In this document: positions 7,246 to 14,962 of the stretch, piece by piece
How positions within the stretch are numbered: the stretch's first letter is position 1
How the letters are laid out: the number at the start of each line of letters is the position of its first letter
NCBI RefSeq assembly: GCF_000160555.1
Contig: NZ_GG749279.1
Location: 190,413-254,412 of the forward strand
Length of the DNA stretch: 64,000 bases
Direction: 5' to 3'
Origin: Centipeda noxia ATCC 43541
Lineage (GTDB): Bacteria; Bacillota; Negativicutes; Selenomonadales; Selenomonadaceae
The notes under the pieces: generated by a model
Told to the model about the DNA's origin: nothing
Seen by the model: only the letters and a program-made list of their open reading frames with translations
Database searches by the model: none
Position numbers and translations under genes: made by a program

Positions 7246-8142
7246 ATGGCAAGTGTAAAAGGCGGCGCAATCCAGAAAGCGCAGGAACAGAAGACCGTAG
7301 CGGCACAGCAGCAGAAGTCAATCAAAGACCTCATCATTTCGATGGAGGGGCAGATCGCGAAAGCACTGCCCTCCGTCCTTACTCCCGAACGCTTCACGCG
7401 CATGGTGCTCACGGCACTCAGCACGAATCCAACACTGCGTGAGTGTACGCCGGCCAGTTTTCTCGGAGCGATGATGCAGGCGGCGCAGCTGGGCGTTGAG
7501 CCGAATACACCGCTCGGACAGGCGTATCTTATCCCGTATAAAAACCACGGGACAATGGAGTGCCAATTCCAGCTCGGTTACAAAGGGCTTCTCGACCTTG
7601 CGTATCGGAGCGGTGAGGTCGTCATCATCCAGGCGCACGAAGTCTACGAAAACGATACATTTGAGTATGAGTTCGGGCTTGAACCGAAACTCAAACACAT
7701 TCCGGCAACGGGAGAGAAAGGTGCGGTGACGCACTACTACGCTATGTTCAAGACCAAGAGCGACGGATATGGATTCCATGTCATGAGTCGCGCTGAAGTA
7801 GAGACTTTCGCGCAAAAGTACAGTTTCGCGTACAAGAAGGGCTATACATCTCCGTGGACGACAAACTTTGACGAGATGGCAAAAAAGACCGTTCTCAAGG
7901 CGTGCCTCAAATACGCACCGATCAAGACCGAGTTCGCGCGTACGCTGAGCGCCGACGAGACCATCAAGACATCGATCGCAGCGGATATGGTCAGTGAGGC
8001 GGACGAGACGGACTACATCGATGCTGAAGCCGTTGAAGTCGAGGACACACCCACTGAAGATTCGCCGAAGCCAAACAAGTTTATGAGTGCGGCAAAGGAT
8101 GCGCCAGATAACGTTGACCCGGAGACGGGCGAGATCAAATGA
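7246..8142 (+). CDS. recT: RecT single-strand annealing protein
   Basis: A 298-residue RecT-family recombinase that binds single strands and anneals complementary DNA, working with the YqaJ exonuclease. Typical features are RFTRMVLTALSTNPTLRECT, the central GAMMQAAQLGVEPNTPLGQA and QLGYKGLLDLAYRSG. The C-terminal tail is acidic (EVEDTPTEDSPKPNK), as common in SSB-interacting partners. RBS GAAGGGAG precedes the ATG. The stop overlaps the next gene's start. Confidence 0.95.
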   Translation: MASVKGGAIQKAQEQKTVAAQQQKSIKDLIISMEGQIAKALPSVLTPERFTRMVLTALSTNPTLRECTPASFLGAMMQAAQLGVEPNTPLGQAYLIPYKNHGTMECQFQLGYKGLLDLAYRSGEVVIIQAHEVYENDTFEYEFGLEPKLKHIPATGEKGAVTHYYAMFKTKSDGYGFHVMSRAEVETFAQKYSFAYKKGYTSPWTTNFDEMAKKTVLKACLKYAPIKTEFARTLSADETIKTSIAADMVSEADETDYIDAEAVEVEDTPTEDSPKPNKFMSAAKDAPDNVDPETGEIK

Positions 8143-8798
8143 TTCTGGTTGGCAGCGTTGTCGGGGAGACGGACAGAGGTATTAATATCTTCGTCCCCTT
8201 CCCGGAGCGCATAGATAAGCTCTATGGCTGTCATGAGAGTGTTAGCGTCGAATTCGTGGACAAGCGGCGTATCAGTGCAGACCAGCGTAAGAAAGCCTAT
8301 GTGCTGATCTCCTACATCGCTGCATGGTGGGGATATACCCCGCTGGAATGCATGAAGGAAATACTAAAGCTCATGTTCATCGGTGAGGCGGAAACGCTGC
8401 GAAGGTCATTCTCACTCTCGAACTGTGACATGACGACGGCCCGGCTGTTTATTACGTATCTCATCGACTTCTGTCTGCTTCACGGCGTGGACGTGGGAGA
8501 GCCGTTGTATCAGCTCTCAGAGGATATCCCACGCTATGTGTGGGCGTGCCTCATGAACAAGCGGTGCGCGGTGTGTGGGAGGAAAGCGGAACTGCATCAC
8601 GTCGATGCGGTGGGTATGGGACGCAATCGCAAGGAAATATGCCACATTGGTATGCGGGCGCTGCCTCTTTGCAGGGAGCATCATACGGAGATACATGCAG
8701 TAGGGCGGGAGGATTTTCTAAGGAGGTACATCCTTGAGCCGGTGAAGATTGACGAGCGGATCGCGGATGTGTACCGATTGTGGAAGAATAGGAGGTAA
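8139..8798 (+). CDS. Phage HNHc-type nuclease
   Basis: A 219-residue protein matching the phage HNHc_6 group. The N-terminal two thirds resemble NinB-like recombination proteins (RISADQRKKAYVLISYIAAW). The C-terminal third is a zinc-bound HNH nuclease: CAVCGRKAELHHVDAVGMG, then LPLCREHHTEIHAVG. It probably cuts branched or single-stranded recombination intermediates. It overlaps recT by 4 bases (ATGA), tying it to the recombination module. Confidence 0.85.
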   Translation: MILVGSVVGETDRGINIFVPFPERIDKLYGCHESVSVEFVDKRRISADQRKKAYVLISYIAAWWGYTPLECMKEILKLMFIGEAETLRRSFSLSNCDMTTARLFITYLIDFCLLHGVDVGEPLYQLSEDIPRYVWACLMNKRCAVCGRKAELHHVDAVGMGRNRKEICHIGMRALPLCREHHTEIHAVGREDFLRRYILEPVKIDERIADVYRLWKNRR

Positions 8799-8803
8799 AG
8801 ATA

Positions 8804-9109
8804 TTGTTTATCGTTAAAGACTTGGAACGGCTGAGAGAGTATGGATTTAAACCATTGGGATATAAAAATTCCAAGGGACTTGAAATCTATCAGAAGGAGA
8901 TAGGTGTATCCAAATATGATGGCGCAATCGCAACTCTAGAACTTATTGTGAATGCTCAAGGGGCAAGAGAGAATGAAGTTATGATTTGCTGTGATGCAGA
9001 TTTTGTCTCAAGTTTAGATGATACTCGCGCTGTCATGTGGGACTTTGAAGAAATTTCTGAGATGCTGAATGATGATGTGATTGTGTGGAGCAAGCTCCCT
9101 AGACCATAG
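8804..9109 (+). CDS. Phage protein of unknown function
   Basis: A 101-residue protein with a TTG start at 8804, supported by AGGAGGT 7 bases upstream. It has mixed alpha/beta composition (LERLREYGFKPLGYKNSKGL). No recognised domain. The base composition is AT-richer than in the flanking genes, suggesting a separately acquired small gene. Confidence 0.6.
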   Translation: MFIVKDLERLREYGFKPLGYKNSKGLEIYQKEIGVSKYDGAIATLELIVNAQGARENEVMICCDADFVSSLDDTRAVMWDFEEISEMLNDDVIVWSKLPRP

Positions 9110-9127
9110 AAAAGCGAGGTGAATGGT

Positions 9128-9940
9128 GTGTTGACGCTGATTGATCGGTTCAGAATGTTTGCGAGAGCTGCATCGGCGGACGATCGAATCGGCTCCATCG
9201 AAATAGCGGTTTATACAATGCTGCTGAGCATTGACAATGACCTGTTGTTTCAGGAGTGGTTCGGGTGCTCTGATCGTCGCTTGCAAGATATGACCAACGT
9301 CGGAAGCGTGAATACCATCACAAAAGCAAAGAATAGGTTGAAGCAGCTCGGGTGGATTGATTTCAAGACGGCCGGCAAAAAGACAACCTTGTATAAATTG
9401 ACTACCCCTGTTGCGACAGTATGTGAGACAGATACTGAGACAGTATGTGAGACAGATACTGAGACAGTATGTGAGACAGATACTGAGACAGTATGTGAGA
9501 CATTAATAAGACAAGACAAGACTGCTAGACAAGACAAGACTGCAGCAGCTGCAACGCGCGCGCGCGAGGAGGGCAACTCTCTCGCAGAGGTGGTGCAGGT
9601 GTTCGAGAATAACATCCACCCCGTCGCAGGGAAGATCGAGCAGGACGCTCTTGTTGACCTCACGGACGAATACAGTGCTCTCTGGGTGACAGAGGCGATC
9701 AAGGAGGCGGCGTTATCCAACGCACGAAATCTGCGTTATATCACAGCGATTCTCGAGCGGTGGAAGCGTGAGGGATTCAAGGCACCTCGGAAAGGAGTGA
9801 AGAGCAGTGGAACAGGCAGGAGCAATCGTCCAGCGGTTGATGCAAGCCGGTATCAAGATTTCATCGAGGCCGACAAAAACTATACCCCTCCGTGGGAAGT
9901 ACGACCTAACGACGGAGGAGATACAGCGGCATCGGGATGA
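9128..9940 (+). CDS. DnaD-like phage replication initiator
   Basis: A protein of about 270 residues with an N-terminal winged-helix-like half (to about 85) and a C-terminal DnaD-type helical region ending YITAILERWKREGFKAP. Such proteins bind the phage origin and hand over to the helicase loader encoded next. The middle contains three copies of the octapeptide TVCETDTE plus two RQDKTA units, encoded by the DNA repeats at 9416-9543. I prefer GTG 9128 (GAGGTG 6 bases upstream); GTG 9119 is possible. The 3' end overlaps the loader gene by 134 bases. Confidence 0.8.
   Translation: MLTLIDRFRMFARAASADDRIGSIEIAVYTMLLSIDNDLLFQEWFGCSDRRLQDMTNVGSVNTITKAKNRLKQLGWIDFKTAGKKTTLYKLTTPVATVCETDTETVCETDTETVCETDTETVCETLIRQDKTARQDKTAAAATRAREEGNSLAEVVQVFENNIHPVAGKIEQDALVDLTDEYSALWVTEAIKEAALSNARNLRYITAILERWKREGFKAPRKGVKSSGTGRSNRPAVDASRYQDFIEADKNYTPPWEVRPNDGGDTAASG
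9416..9543 (+). repeat. Tandem 24-bp repeats inside the initiator gene, candidate phage origin
   Basis: Three perfect 24-bp copies (9416-9439, 9440-9463, 9464-9487) and a 14-bp partial copy (9488-9501), each starting ACAGTATGTGAG. Within each unit CAGTAT and ATACTG form an inverted repeat. Immediately downstream come two 17-bp copies of AGACAAGACAAGACTGC (9509-9525 and 9527-9543). Iterons inside an initiator gene are the layout of lambda and many temperate-phage origins, so this is the best origin candidate. The function is inferred. Confidence 0.7.
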
Positions 9941-10700
9941 GATCGCGGACATCGAGGCAGCGCAAGATCTCTGTCGGGGGTGCAACGGTGAGAGCTGCAA
10001 GCAGCCGTCACGGGGGATGATTCCGGTCGTGGACACGTCCTATGGGCGATTCTGCCATGCTCTCCGTCCCTGCAAGCATGAGCGCAATCGGCGGGAGCGT
10101 ATGCGGATTGCGCGGCTCTTTGCCTCTGCGCGGATTCCTCGGGCATACGAGGGAGACACGTTCGCGGATTATGACATCATGGACGGCAACAAGGGCGCGG
10201 TAGCTGCGGCACACCTCATGATCGCGGGGGAGATTGGCGGTCTGTTCATCCACGGTGTCCGTGGCACAGGCAAGACCAAACTTGCGGCGATCATTGCCAA
10301 TGAGCGGGCAAGGGCGGGGCATCCTGTGCTCTTTGCTTCCGTGCCTGATCTGATGGCAGATATTCGCGGCTCGTTCAAGGACGGCAGTACTTCGGAGACG
10401 GTTCAGGCGGTCAAGGAGACGCCCTTCTTGGTTTTGGATGACCTCGGGAGCGAGAAGATGAGCGAGTGGGTCGGCGAGCAGCTCTTTTGCATCGTCAACT
10501 ACAGGTACAACGAGCGCTTGCAGACGGTTGTCACAAGTAATTACAGCCCGACACAGATCATCGCGCACATGGCAACGGTGGACAGGGACGGCAACGTGAT
10601 TGACGATATGCAGGGGCAGCGCATCATGTCCCGTATCTACGGGATGTGCGAGAGGGTAGAGATCAAGGGCGCCGACTGGCGCATGAAAGGAGCGTGCTGA
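9807..10700 (+). CDS. DnaC-like helicase loader ATPase
   Basis: A 297-residue AAA+ ATPase. The Walker A motif is GVRGTGKT at 150-157 and Walker B is FLVLDDLG near 200. The N-terminal part has cysteines at 56, 59, 64, 83 and 89 that could form a zinc site. Family members load the replicative helicase onto the origin. The GTG start at 9807 is supported by GGAAAGGAG upstream; it lies inside the initiator gene, giving an unusually long 134-base overlap in a different frame. Confidence 0.9.
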   Translation: MEQAGAIVQRLMQAGIKISSRPTKTIPLRGKYDLTTEEIQRHRDEIADIEAAQDLCRGCNGESCKQPSRGMIPVVDTSYGRFCHALRPCKHERNRRERMRIARLFASARIPRAYEGDTFADYDIMDGNKGAVAAAHLMIAGEIGGLFIHGVRGTGKTKLAAIIANERARAGHPVLFASVPDLMADIRGSFKDGSTSETVQAVKETPFLVLDDLGSEKMSEWVGEQLFCIVNYRYNERLQTVVTSNYSPTQIIAHMATVDRDGNVIDDMQGQRIMSRIYGMCERVEIKGADWRMKGAC

Positions 10701-10701
10701 G

Positions 10702-10998
10702 ATGGCAGAGATTGACATGACAAAGCCGCAGCCGTGCAACATGTTTGACGTTGTGGATGGTGAGGCGTGGGCAAAGGAACTGGGCAAGCACATGTATGAT
10801 GTCGTTAGAGATGTGATATACATGGATCAGTTCTTTGATTGTATAGAGCGTGCGGATGAAGAGGCTCTCGCCGAAAAACTCACGGATATCATCACGGTCT
10901 GCACGTCGTGGCTTGCCGCGCTCGGCTATGACGAGGAGATGCGCGGTGAGCTTCAAAAGCGAATCAACGAGAAGAACAAGGCGCGCGGGTATTTCTGA
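10702..10998 (+). CDS. Possible MazG-like phage protein
   Basis: A 98-residue all-helical protein. The C-terminal part (LTDIITVCTSWLAALGYDEE, then QKRINEKNKARGYF) resembles the end of MazG-type nucleotide pyrophosphohydrolases, which remove non-canonical or signalling nucleotides. The assignment rests on this similarity alone and the metal-binding EExxE motif is only partly evident (ADEEALAEKL). It starts 1 base after the loader's stop. Confidence 0.5.
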   Translation: MAEIDMTKPQPCNMFDVVDGEAWAKELGKHMYDVVRDVIYMDQFFDCIERADEEALAEKLTDIITVCTSWLAALGYDEEMRGELQKRINEKNKARGYF

Positions 10999-11901
10999 AT
11001 GCGTGTCGGGTTGATCGATGTGGACGGGACAAAGTTCCCAAATATAGTGCTCATGAAACTATCGGCGTGGCACAAACAGCAAGGTGACAGTGTTCGTCTG
11101 CTGCGCCCCGAAGACGTTCTGCTCGGCGGTGATCTGTTCGGCGGCTATGACAAGCTCTATGCTGCGTGCGTATTCACGGCAAACGCTGAGACAGCGCAGC
11201 GGCTTGAGGACATCGGTGCAGAGGTCGGAGGGACGGGAATATCTCATGCGATCACTTTGCCTCACGAGATTGAGCACGTCTATCCCGATTATGCCCTCTA
11301 CGGTGACACAGCGACCGCCTACGGATTCCTTACACGAGGATGTCCAAGGGCGTGTCCCTTCTGCATTGTCGCAGGGAAAGAGGGGAGGGAGAGCCGCAAA
11401 GTGGCAGACCTGAGCGAGTTTTGGAGCGGTGAGAAGACAATCAAGCTGCTTGACCCGAATTTGCTTGCAGCATCGGAGCACATGGAACTCCTCGGACAGC
11501 TTACAGAGAGTGGCGCGTGGGTGGACTTTACACAAGGGATAGACGCGCGGCTCCTCACGGCGGAGAATATCGACCTGCTGAATGTGTGCAAAGTCAAAAT
11601 GCTCCATTTCGCATGGGACAATCCGCGTGATGAGATCGTTCCTCGTATGCTTCGGATGTTCGCGGAGAAATCGACGGTGACGGACTACCGCAAGCGTAAG
11701 GTGTACGTCCTCACAAACTATTGGAGCACGCACGCGGAGGATTTACGGCGGGTGTACTGGTTGAGAGAGAATGGCTATGACCCATACGTTATGATCTACG
11801 ACAAGCCGCACGCGCCGAAAGAAACAAGGCAGCTGCAACGGTGGACGAACAACAAGATCATCTTTCGAAGCTGTGAACGATTTGAAGATTATCGGAGGTG
11901 A
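10999..11901 (+). CDS. Phage radical SAM protein
   Basis: A 300-residue protein with a radical-SAM cluster motif C-x3-C-x2-C at Cys115, 119 and 122 (TRGCPRACPFC). The N-terminal ~95 residues (LIDVDGTKFPNIVLMKLSAW) look like a B12-binding-type Rossmann region without an obvious cobalamin motif. The core includes KLLDPNLLA and a GIDARLL loop. Homologous small radical SAM proteins occur in other Firmicute phages but I know of no established function; nucleotide or DNA-base modification would fit its position among DNA-modifying genes. It directly follows the MazG-like gene and overlaps the next ORF region. Confidence 0.85.
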   Translation: MRVGLIDVDGTKFPNIVLMKLSAWHKQQGDSVRLLRPEDVLLGGDLFGGYDKLYAACVFTANAETAQRLEDIGAEVGGTGISHAITLPHEIEHVYPDYALYGDTATAYGFLTRGCPRACPFCIVAGKEGRESRKVADLSEFWSGEKTIKLLDPNLLAASEHMELLGQLTESGAWVDFTQGIDARLLTAENIDLLNVCKVKMLHFAWDNPRDEIVPRMLRMFAEKSTVTDYRKRKVYVLTNYWSTHAEDLRRVYWLRENGYDPYVMIYDKPHAPKETRQLQRWTNNKIIFRSCERFEDYRR

Positions 11902-11906
11902 AGAAC

Positions 11907-12347
11907 ATGGATGAGTATCATCCCTGCAAGAAGCCTGACCCGACGGCGCGGGAGGCGATTGGGAATGTGATGCGGGCACAAAAACAGGAGACCGCAGGGG
12001 AGCGACGCCGGAAAGCTGTGCCGAAGGATATGCGCCGTGAGGTCTATGAGATGTACGACGGGCACTGCGCGTATTGTGGTAAGGAGATCGACATCAAGGA
12101 CATGCAGGTCGATCATGTGCAATCCGTCAAACTCGGCGGCGCGGATGAGATCGAAAACTACCGCCCCGCGTGCCGCTCGTGCAATTTCTACAAGTCCACG
12201 ATGAGTGTTGAGGGCTTGCGTGAACAGCTGGGACTTATCATCGGGCGGCTCGAAAAATTGTTGACGTTCCGCCTTGCTCTTGCACACGGTTTGATTCGGC
12301 TCACAGGCAGACCCGTCAAATTCTATTTCGAGGAGTATGACCGATGA
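11907..12347 (+). CDS. HNH endonuclease
   Basis: A 146-residue HNH nuclease: CAYCGKEIDIKDMQVDHVQS, then ENYRPACRSCNFYKS, with two CxxC pairs binding zinc and the DH pair at the active site. RBS CGGAGG lies 8 bases before the ATG at 11907; the GTG three codons earlier overlaps the RBS and is less likely. It lies far from the terminase, so a packaging role is less likely than a recombination or free-standing homing role. Confidence 0.85.
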   Translation: MDEYHPCKKPDPTAREAIGNVMRAQKQETAGERRRKAVPKDMRREVYEMYDGHCAYCGKEIDIKDMQVDHVQSVKLGGADEIENYRPACRSCNFYKSTMSVEGLREQLGLIIGRLEKLLTFRLALAHGLIRLTGRPVKFYFEEYDR

Positions 12348-12709
12348 TTCTGCATACACGCAGGAAGCCAAACAAGTACAACGCACGCAAGACAACGGTC
12401 TATAGGCGCACCTTTGACAGCAAGCGCGAGGCGGAGTGGTATATGATGCTCCGCGAGAAACTGAGACTCGGCGAGATCAAGCACCTTGAGTGTCAGCCAA
12501 CGTACACCTTGCTTGAGGGGTTCCGGGACAACCAAGGCAAGCCGCAGAAACCAATCACCTATACACCGGATTTCCTCGTCGAGTATGATGATGGCCGGCG
12601 CGAGGTGATCGAGGTCAAGGGTGTGCGGACGCGGGACTATCAGCTGCGAAAGAAGCTCTTTCTCCACATGATGCGGGAGACAGATATTGTTTTTAGGGAG
12701 GTACGGTGA
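12344..12709 (+). CDS. DUF1064 phage nuclease-like protein
   Basis: A 121-residue protein of the DUF1064 family: NKYNARKTTVYRRTFDSKRE at the start, then YTPDFLVEYDDGR and VIEVKG. The spacing D...ExK is that of a PD-(D/E)XK nuclease, and the family is thought to include Holliday-junction-resolvase-like enzymes. The start overlaps the HNH stop by ATGA and the stop overlaps the methyltransferase start region. Confidence 0.82.
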   Translation: MILHTRRKPNKYNARKTTVYRRTFDSKREAEWYMMLREKLRLGEIKHLECQPTYTLLEGFRDNQGKPQKPITYTPDFLVEYDDGRREVIEVKGVRTRDYQLRKKLFLHMMRETDIVFREVR

Positions 12710-14139
12710 TGACGCTCGGTAGCTTGTTTGACGGAATCGGCGGATGGCTCCTTGCGGCGCGTCATGCAGGGGTAACACCTGTATGGGCAAGTGAGATTGA
12801 GCCGTTTCCGTGCTCTGTGACGGCGCGGCATTTCCCGAACGTGAAGCAGTTCGGGGACATTACGCAGATTGACCCAGACGAGATAGATCCTGTGGACATC
12901 ATCTGCGCGGGCAGTCCATGTCAAGATTTGAGTATTGCCGGGAAAAGAAAGGGGCTGGATGGTGAACGCAGTGGCTTATTCCGAACAGCAGTTGAGCTTG
13001 TTCGAAGAATGCGAATACGCACGGGGGGGCGGTATCCTCGTTTCTTTGTCTGGGAGAACGTGCCTGGAGCATTCTCGAGCAACAAGGGCGCTGATTTTAG
13101 AGCCGTGCTTGAAGAAATCGGACAGATCGAGATTCCAATGCCTTCAAATGGGAAATGGGCGAACGCAGGACTGGCAGAACTGCCTAAGTGTGACATTGCA
13201 TGGCGCGTCCTCGACGCTCAATATTGGGGAGTCCCCCAACGTCGCCGTAGAATCTTCCTTGTCGCGGATTTTGCAGCCGATGGAAGACGTGCCGGAGAAA
13301 TACTATTTGAGTCCGAGGGCGTGTCTGGGGATACTGCGGAGAGCACAGAAGAGAGGAAAGGAACTGCCGGAGGAACTGCGGATTGCGCTCGAACGTCAAG
13401 CGATGCTGTGATGCCATTTGACACAACACAAATCACATCCCCTCTGAATGGCAATCGCCCACAATACGGAGATCCATGTCATCCACTGTGCGCTACCGCC
13501 CATATTCCCGCTGTTGTTATTAAGACGGCAGGTTTTATCGGGAAAGCTGCTCCCTCTGCGGGAAACATCGGCTATGCAAAAGAACTCGCCCCGACCCTGC
13601 TTGCAGGGAAAGAAATGCACGTCGCAGTCTACGACATGACGCACGCGGATGAGGTCATGCGTCCCGTCAAAGATGGCATTGTCCCGACGCTCAACGCGCG
13701 TATGGGAACAGGCGGGAATCAAGTCCCCGTGGTAAACGCTTACTGCATCGCAGGAAATACCATTGACCGCAAGATAGAGAACGGCGGTAACGGGAAGGGC
13801 GTACTTGTAGAGACAGCATACACGCTGAACACAGTTGACCGTCATGCGGTCGCAGAAATCTACGGAGCGAAGTCCTATAGCGAATACGAAGCGGGAAAAG
13901 TCGCAACTCTGCGTGCATCGGGGGGCGCATATGGCGGGGGCAGCGAAAACCTCGCGCTATCATACTCCATCGTGCGCCGCCTCACACCAACCGAATGCGA
14001 ACGGTTGCAGGGACTAGAGGACGGATACACCGATGGCGGTAGCGACACAGCCCGCTACAAGGCACTCGGAAACGGCATGGCGCAGCCGTGCGCGGATTAT
14101 GTGATTCGACGGATTGTTGAAGAGACGAAGGAGGCATGA
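12709..14139 (+). CDS. dcm: DNA (cytosine-5) methyltransferase
   Basis: A 476-residue C5 methyltransferase. Motif I is SLFDGIGGW, motif IV is GSPCQDLSIAG with the catalytic Cys, motif VI is WENVPGA, motif VIII is QRRRRIF, and motif X is ALGNGMAQPCADYVI at the end. A large target-recognition region (about residues 190-430) lies between motifs VIII and IX. No restriction enzyme is next to it, so it is probably an orphan that protects phage DNA. ATG 12709 was chosen over the GTG one codon earlier; AGGGAGG is upstream. A second open frame runs through 12935-13411 (see separate entry). Confidence 0.93.
   Translation: MTLGSLFDGIGGWLLAARHAGVTPVWASEIEPFPCSVTARHFPNVKQFGDITQIDPDEIDPVDIICAGSPCQDLSIAGKRKGLDGERSGLFRTAVELVRRMRIRTGGRYPRFFVWENVPGAFSSNKGADFRAVLEEIGQIEIPMPSNGKWANAGLAELPKCDIAWRVLDAQYWGVPQRRRRIFLVADFAADGRRAGEILFESEGVSGDTAESTEERKGTAGGTADCARTSSDAVMPFDTTQITSPLNGNRPQYGDPCHPLCATAHIPAVVIKTAGFIGKAAPSAGNIGYAKELAPTLLAGKEMHVAVYDMTHADEVMRPVKDGIVPTLNARMGTGGNQVPVVNAYCIAGNTIDRKIENGGNGKGVLVETAYTLNTVDRHAVAEIYGAKSYSEYEAGKVATLRASGGAYGGGSENLALSYSIVRRLTPTECERLQGLEDGYTDGGSDTARYKALGNGMAQPCADYVIRRIVEETKEA
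12959..13411 (+). CDS. Possible overprinted ORF within the dcm gene
   Basis: An alternative frame (+1 relative to dcm) stays open for 159 codons from 12935. An internal ATG at 12959 (MVNAVAYSEQQLSLFEECEY) has AAAGGGG upstream. Its C-terminal part reads VPEKYYLSPRACLGILRRAQ and continues KRGKELPEELRIALERQA. From memory this resembles a stretch found as a separate small protein in many Firmicute phages next to methyltransferase genes. The dcm frame over the same bases (AGEILFESEGVSG) also looks conserved, which would mean genuine dual coding. Unverified; it could be a coincidental open frame. Confidence 0.35.
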   Translation: MVNAVAYSEQQLSLFEECEYARGGGILVSLSGRTCLEHSRATRALILEPCLKKSDRSRFQCLQMGNGRTQDWQNCLSVTLHGASSTLNIGESPNVAVESSLSRILQPMEDVPEKYYLSPRACLGILRRAQKRGKELPEELRIALERQAML

Positions 14140-14144
14140 GAAAA

Positions 14145-14504
14145 ATGGCAGAACAGAAATATCCGCAGGACGAGGAACAGAACGAATACCGCTACATTTC
14201 GGCATCGTGGCTGGATGAAATTGCCAAGGGACTGACAAAGGGAGCAGCAAAACATCCGGGTGAAACGTGGCGAACCATCCCATCGGACGAACACCTTTCC
14301 CGTGCTATGCGTCACATCAACCTCTACCGAATGGGGGATAGGACTGAACCGCATATCATCAACGCGAGTATGCGCTTGATGATGGCGTTTTGCACTACAC
14401 TTGATGATGATGTGATTCACGCACACAAGAGCAAGCATTATCACGAGGAGTTATCCAAACATTATTTACGTGAGATAGAGGAGAGCCGTGAAACAGATAC
14501 TTGA
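14145..14504 (+). CDS. DUF5664-like (dATP/dGTP diphosphohydrolase N-domain type) phage protein
   Basis: A protein of about 119 residues. SASWLDEIAKGLTKGAAKHP, then HLSRAMRHINLYRMG resemble the DUF5664 domain found in phages, annotated as the N-terminal region of dATP/dGTP diphosphohydrolases (GAxKY...W...HL...G). Conserved His residues could bind metal. The ATG at 14145 is preferred because AAGGAGG lies 10 bases upstream; the ATG at 14136 overlaps the dcm stop but is too near the RBS. It overlaps the next gene by 17 bases. Confidence 0.6.
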   Translation: MAEQKYPQDEEQNEYRYISASWLDEIAKGLTKGAAKHPGETWRTIPSDEHLSRAMRHINLYRMGDRTEPHIINASMRLMMAFCTTLDDDVIHAHKSKHYHEELSKHYLREIEESRETDT

Positions 14505-14883
14505 CGCTTGCTGCGGATCCAAAATGTTCTGGTTTGACCGCGAGCATCCGGCAGCCGTGTTTATGGACAATCGCAGCTTTGCAAAGACGCTATGTGATGG
14601 GCGCCGATTCGAGGTCAAGCCCGATCTGATCGCGGACTTTCGAGAGATTCCATTTCCCGACGGGAGCTTCCGGCTTGTTGTATTTGATCCACCGCACCTG
14701 TGCAGAGCTGGAAAGAGTTCATGGCTCGGCATCAAGTACGGTGTCCTCGATAGTACGTGGCAGGATGACCTGCGCCGGGGATTCGAGGAGTGTATGCGTG
14801 TACTGAAACCTCATGGGGTATTGATCTTCAAGTGGAGCGAAGATCAGATCAGCACAGCGGATGTATCGCAAAAATCTGGTTGA
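14488..14883 (+). CDS. Truncated SAM-dependent methyltransferase-like protein
   Basis: A 131-residue class I methyltransferase fold with LDACCGSKMFWFD (SAM-binding loop), LIADFREIPFPDGSF and VVFDPPHL (a DPPH motif like N6-adenine/N4-cytosine enzymes), then MRVLKPHGVLIFKWSEDQIS. Phage relatives continue about 30-40 residues beyond this point to a HKSGK...H end; here the frame stops at ADVSQKSG, so the C-terminus is missing. It starts with GTG 14488 inside the previous gene. It may be inactive or use a shorter fold. Confidence 0.7.
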   Translation: MKQILDACCGSKMFWFDREHPAAVFMDNRSFAKTLCDGRRFEVKPDLIADFREIPFPDGSFRLVVFDPPHLCRAGKSSWLGIKYGVLDSTWQDDLRRGFEECMRVLKPHGVLIFKWSEDQISTADVSQKSG

Positions 14884-14962
14884 AGTTGCTGAATATCAAC
14901 CAAAAACGGGAAATATGACACTTATCTACGCGGAAAACGAGATGAAGGAGCAAAGAACATGA
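14861..14962 (+). CDS. Possible 33-codon ORF in the deletion scar
   Basis: ATG 14861 to TGA 14960-14962 encodes MYRKNLVEVAEYQPKTG... ending EMKEQRT. It overlaps the end of the truncated methyltransferase in another frame and the start of the next gene by ATGA. It may be a remnant of a gene lost in the same event that cut the methyltransferase, or a small coupled gene. No clear RBS. Confidence 0.25.
   Translation: MYRKNLVEVAEYQPKTGNMTLIYAENEMKEQRT

Noticed and set aside
9416..9501. CRISPR-like array
   Set aside because: The 24-bp copies are directly adjacent without spacers and are in frame within a coding sequence.
12709..14139. Complete restriction-modification system
   Set aside because: The neighbouring HNH and DUF1064 proteins resemble phage recombination nucleases rather than a restriction enzyme; the methyltransferase looks like an orphan.
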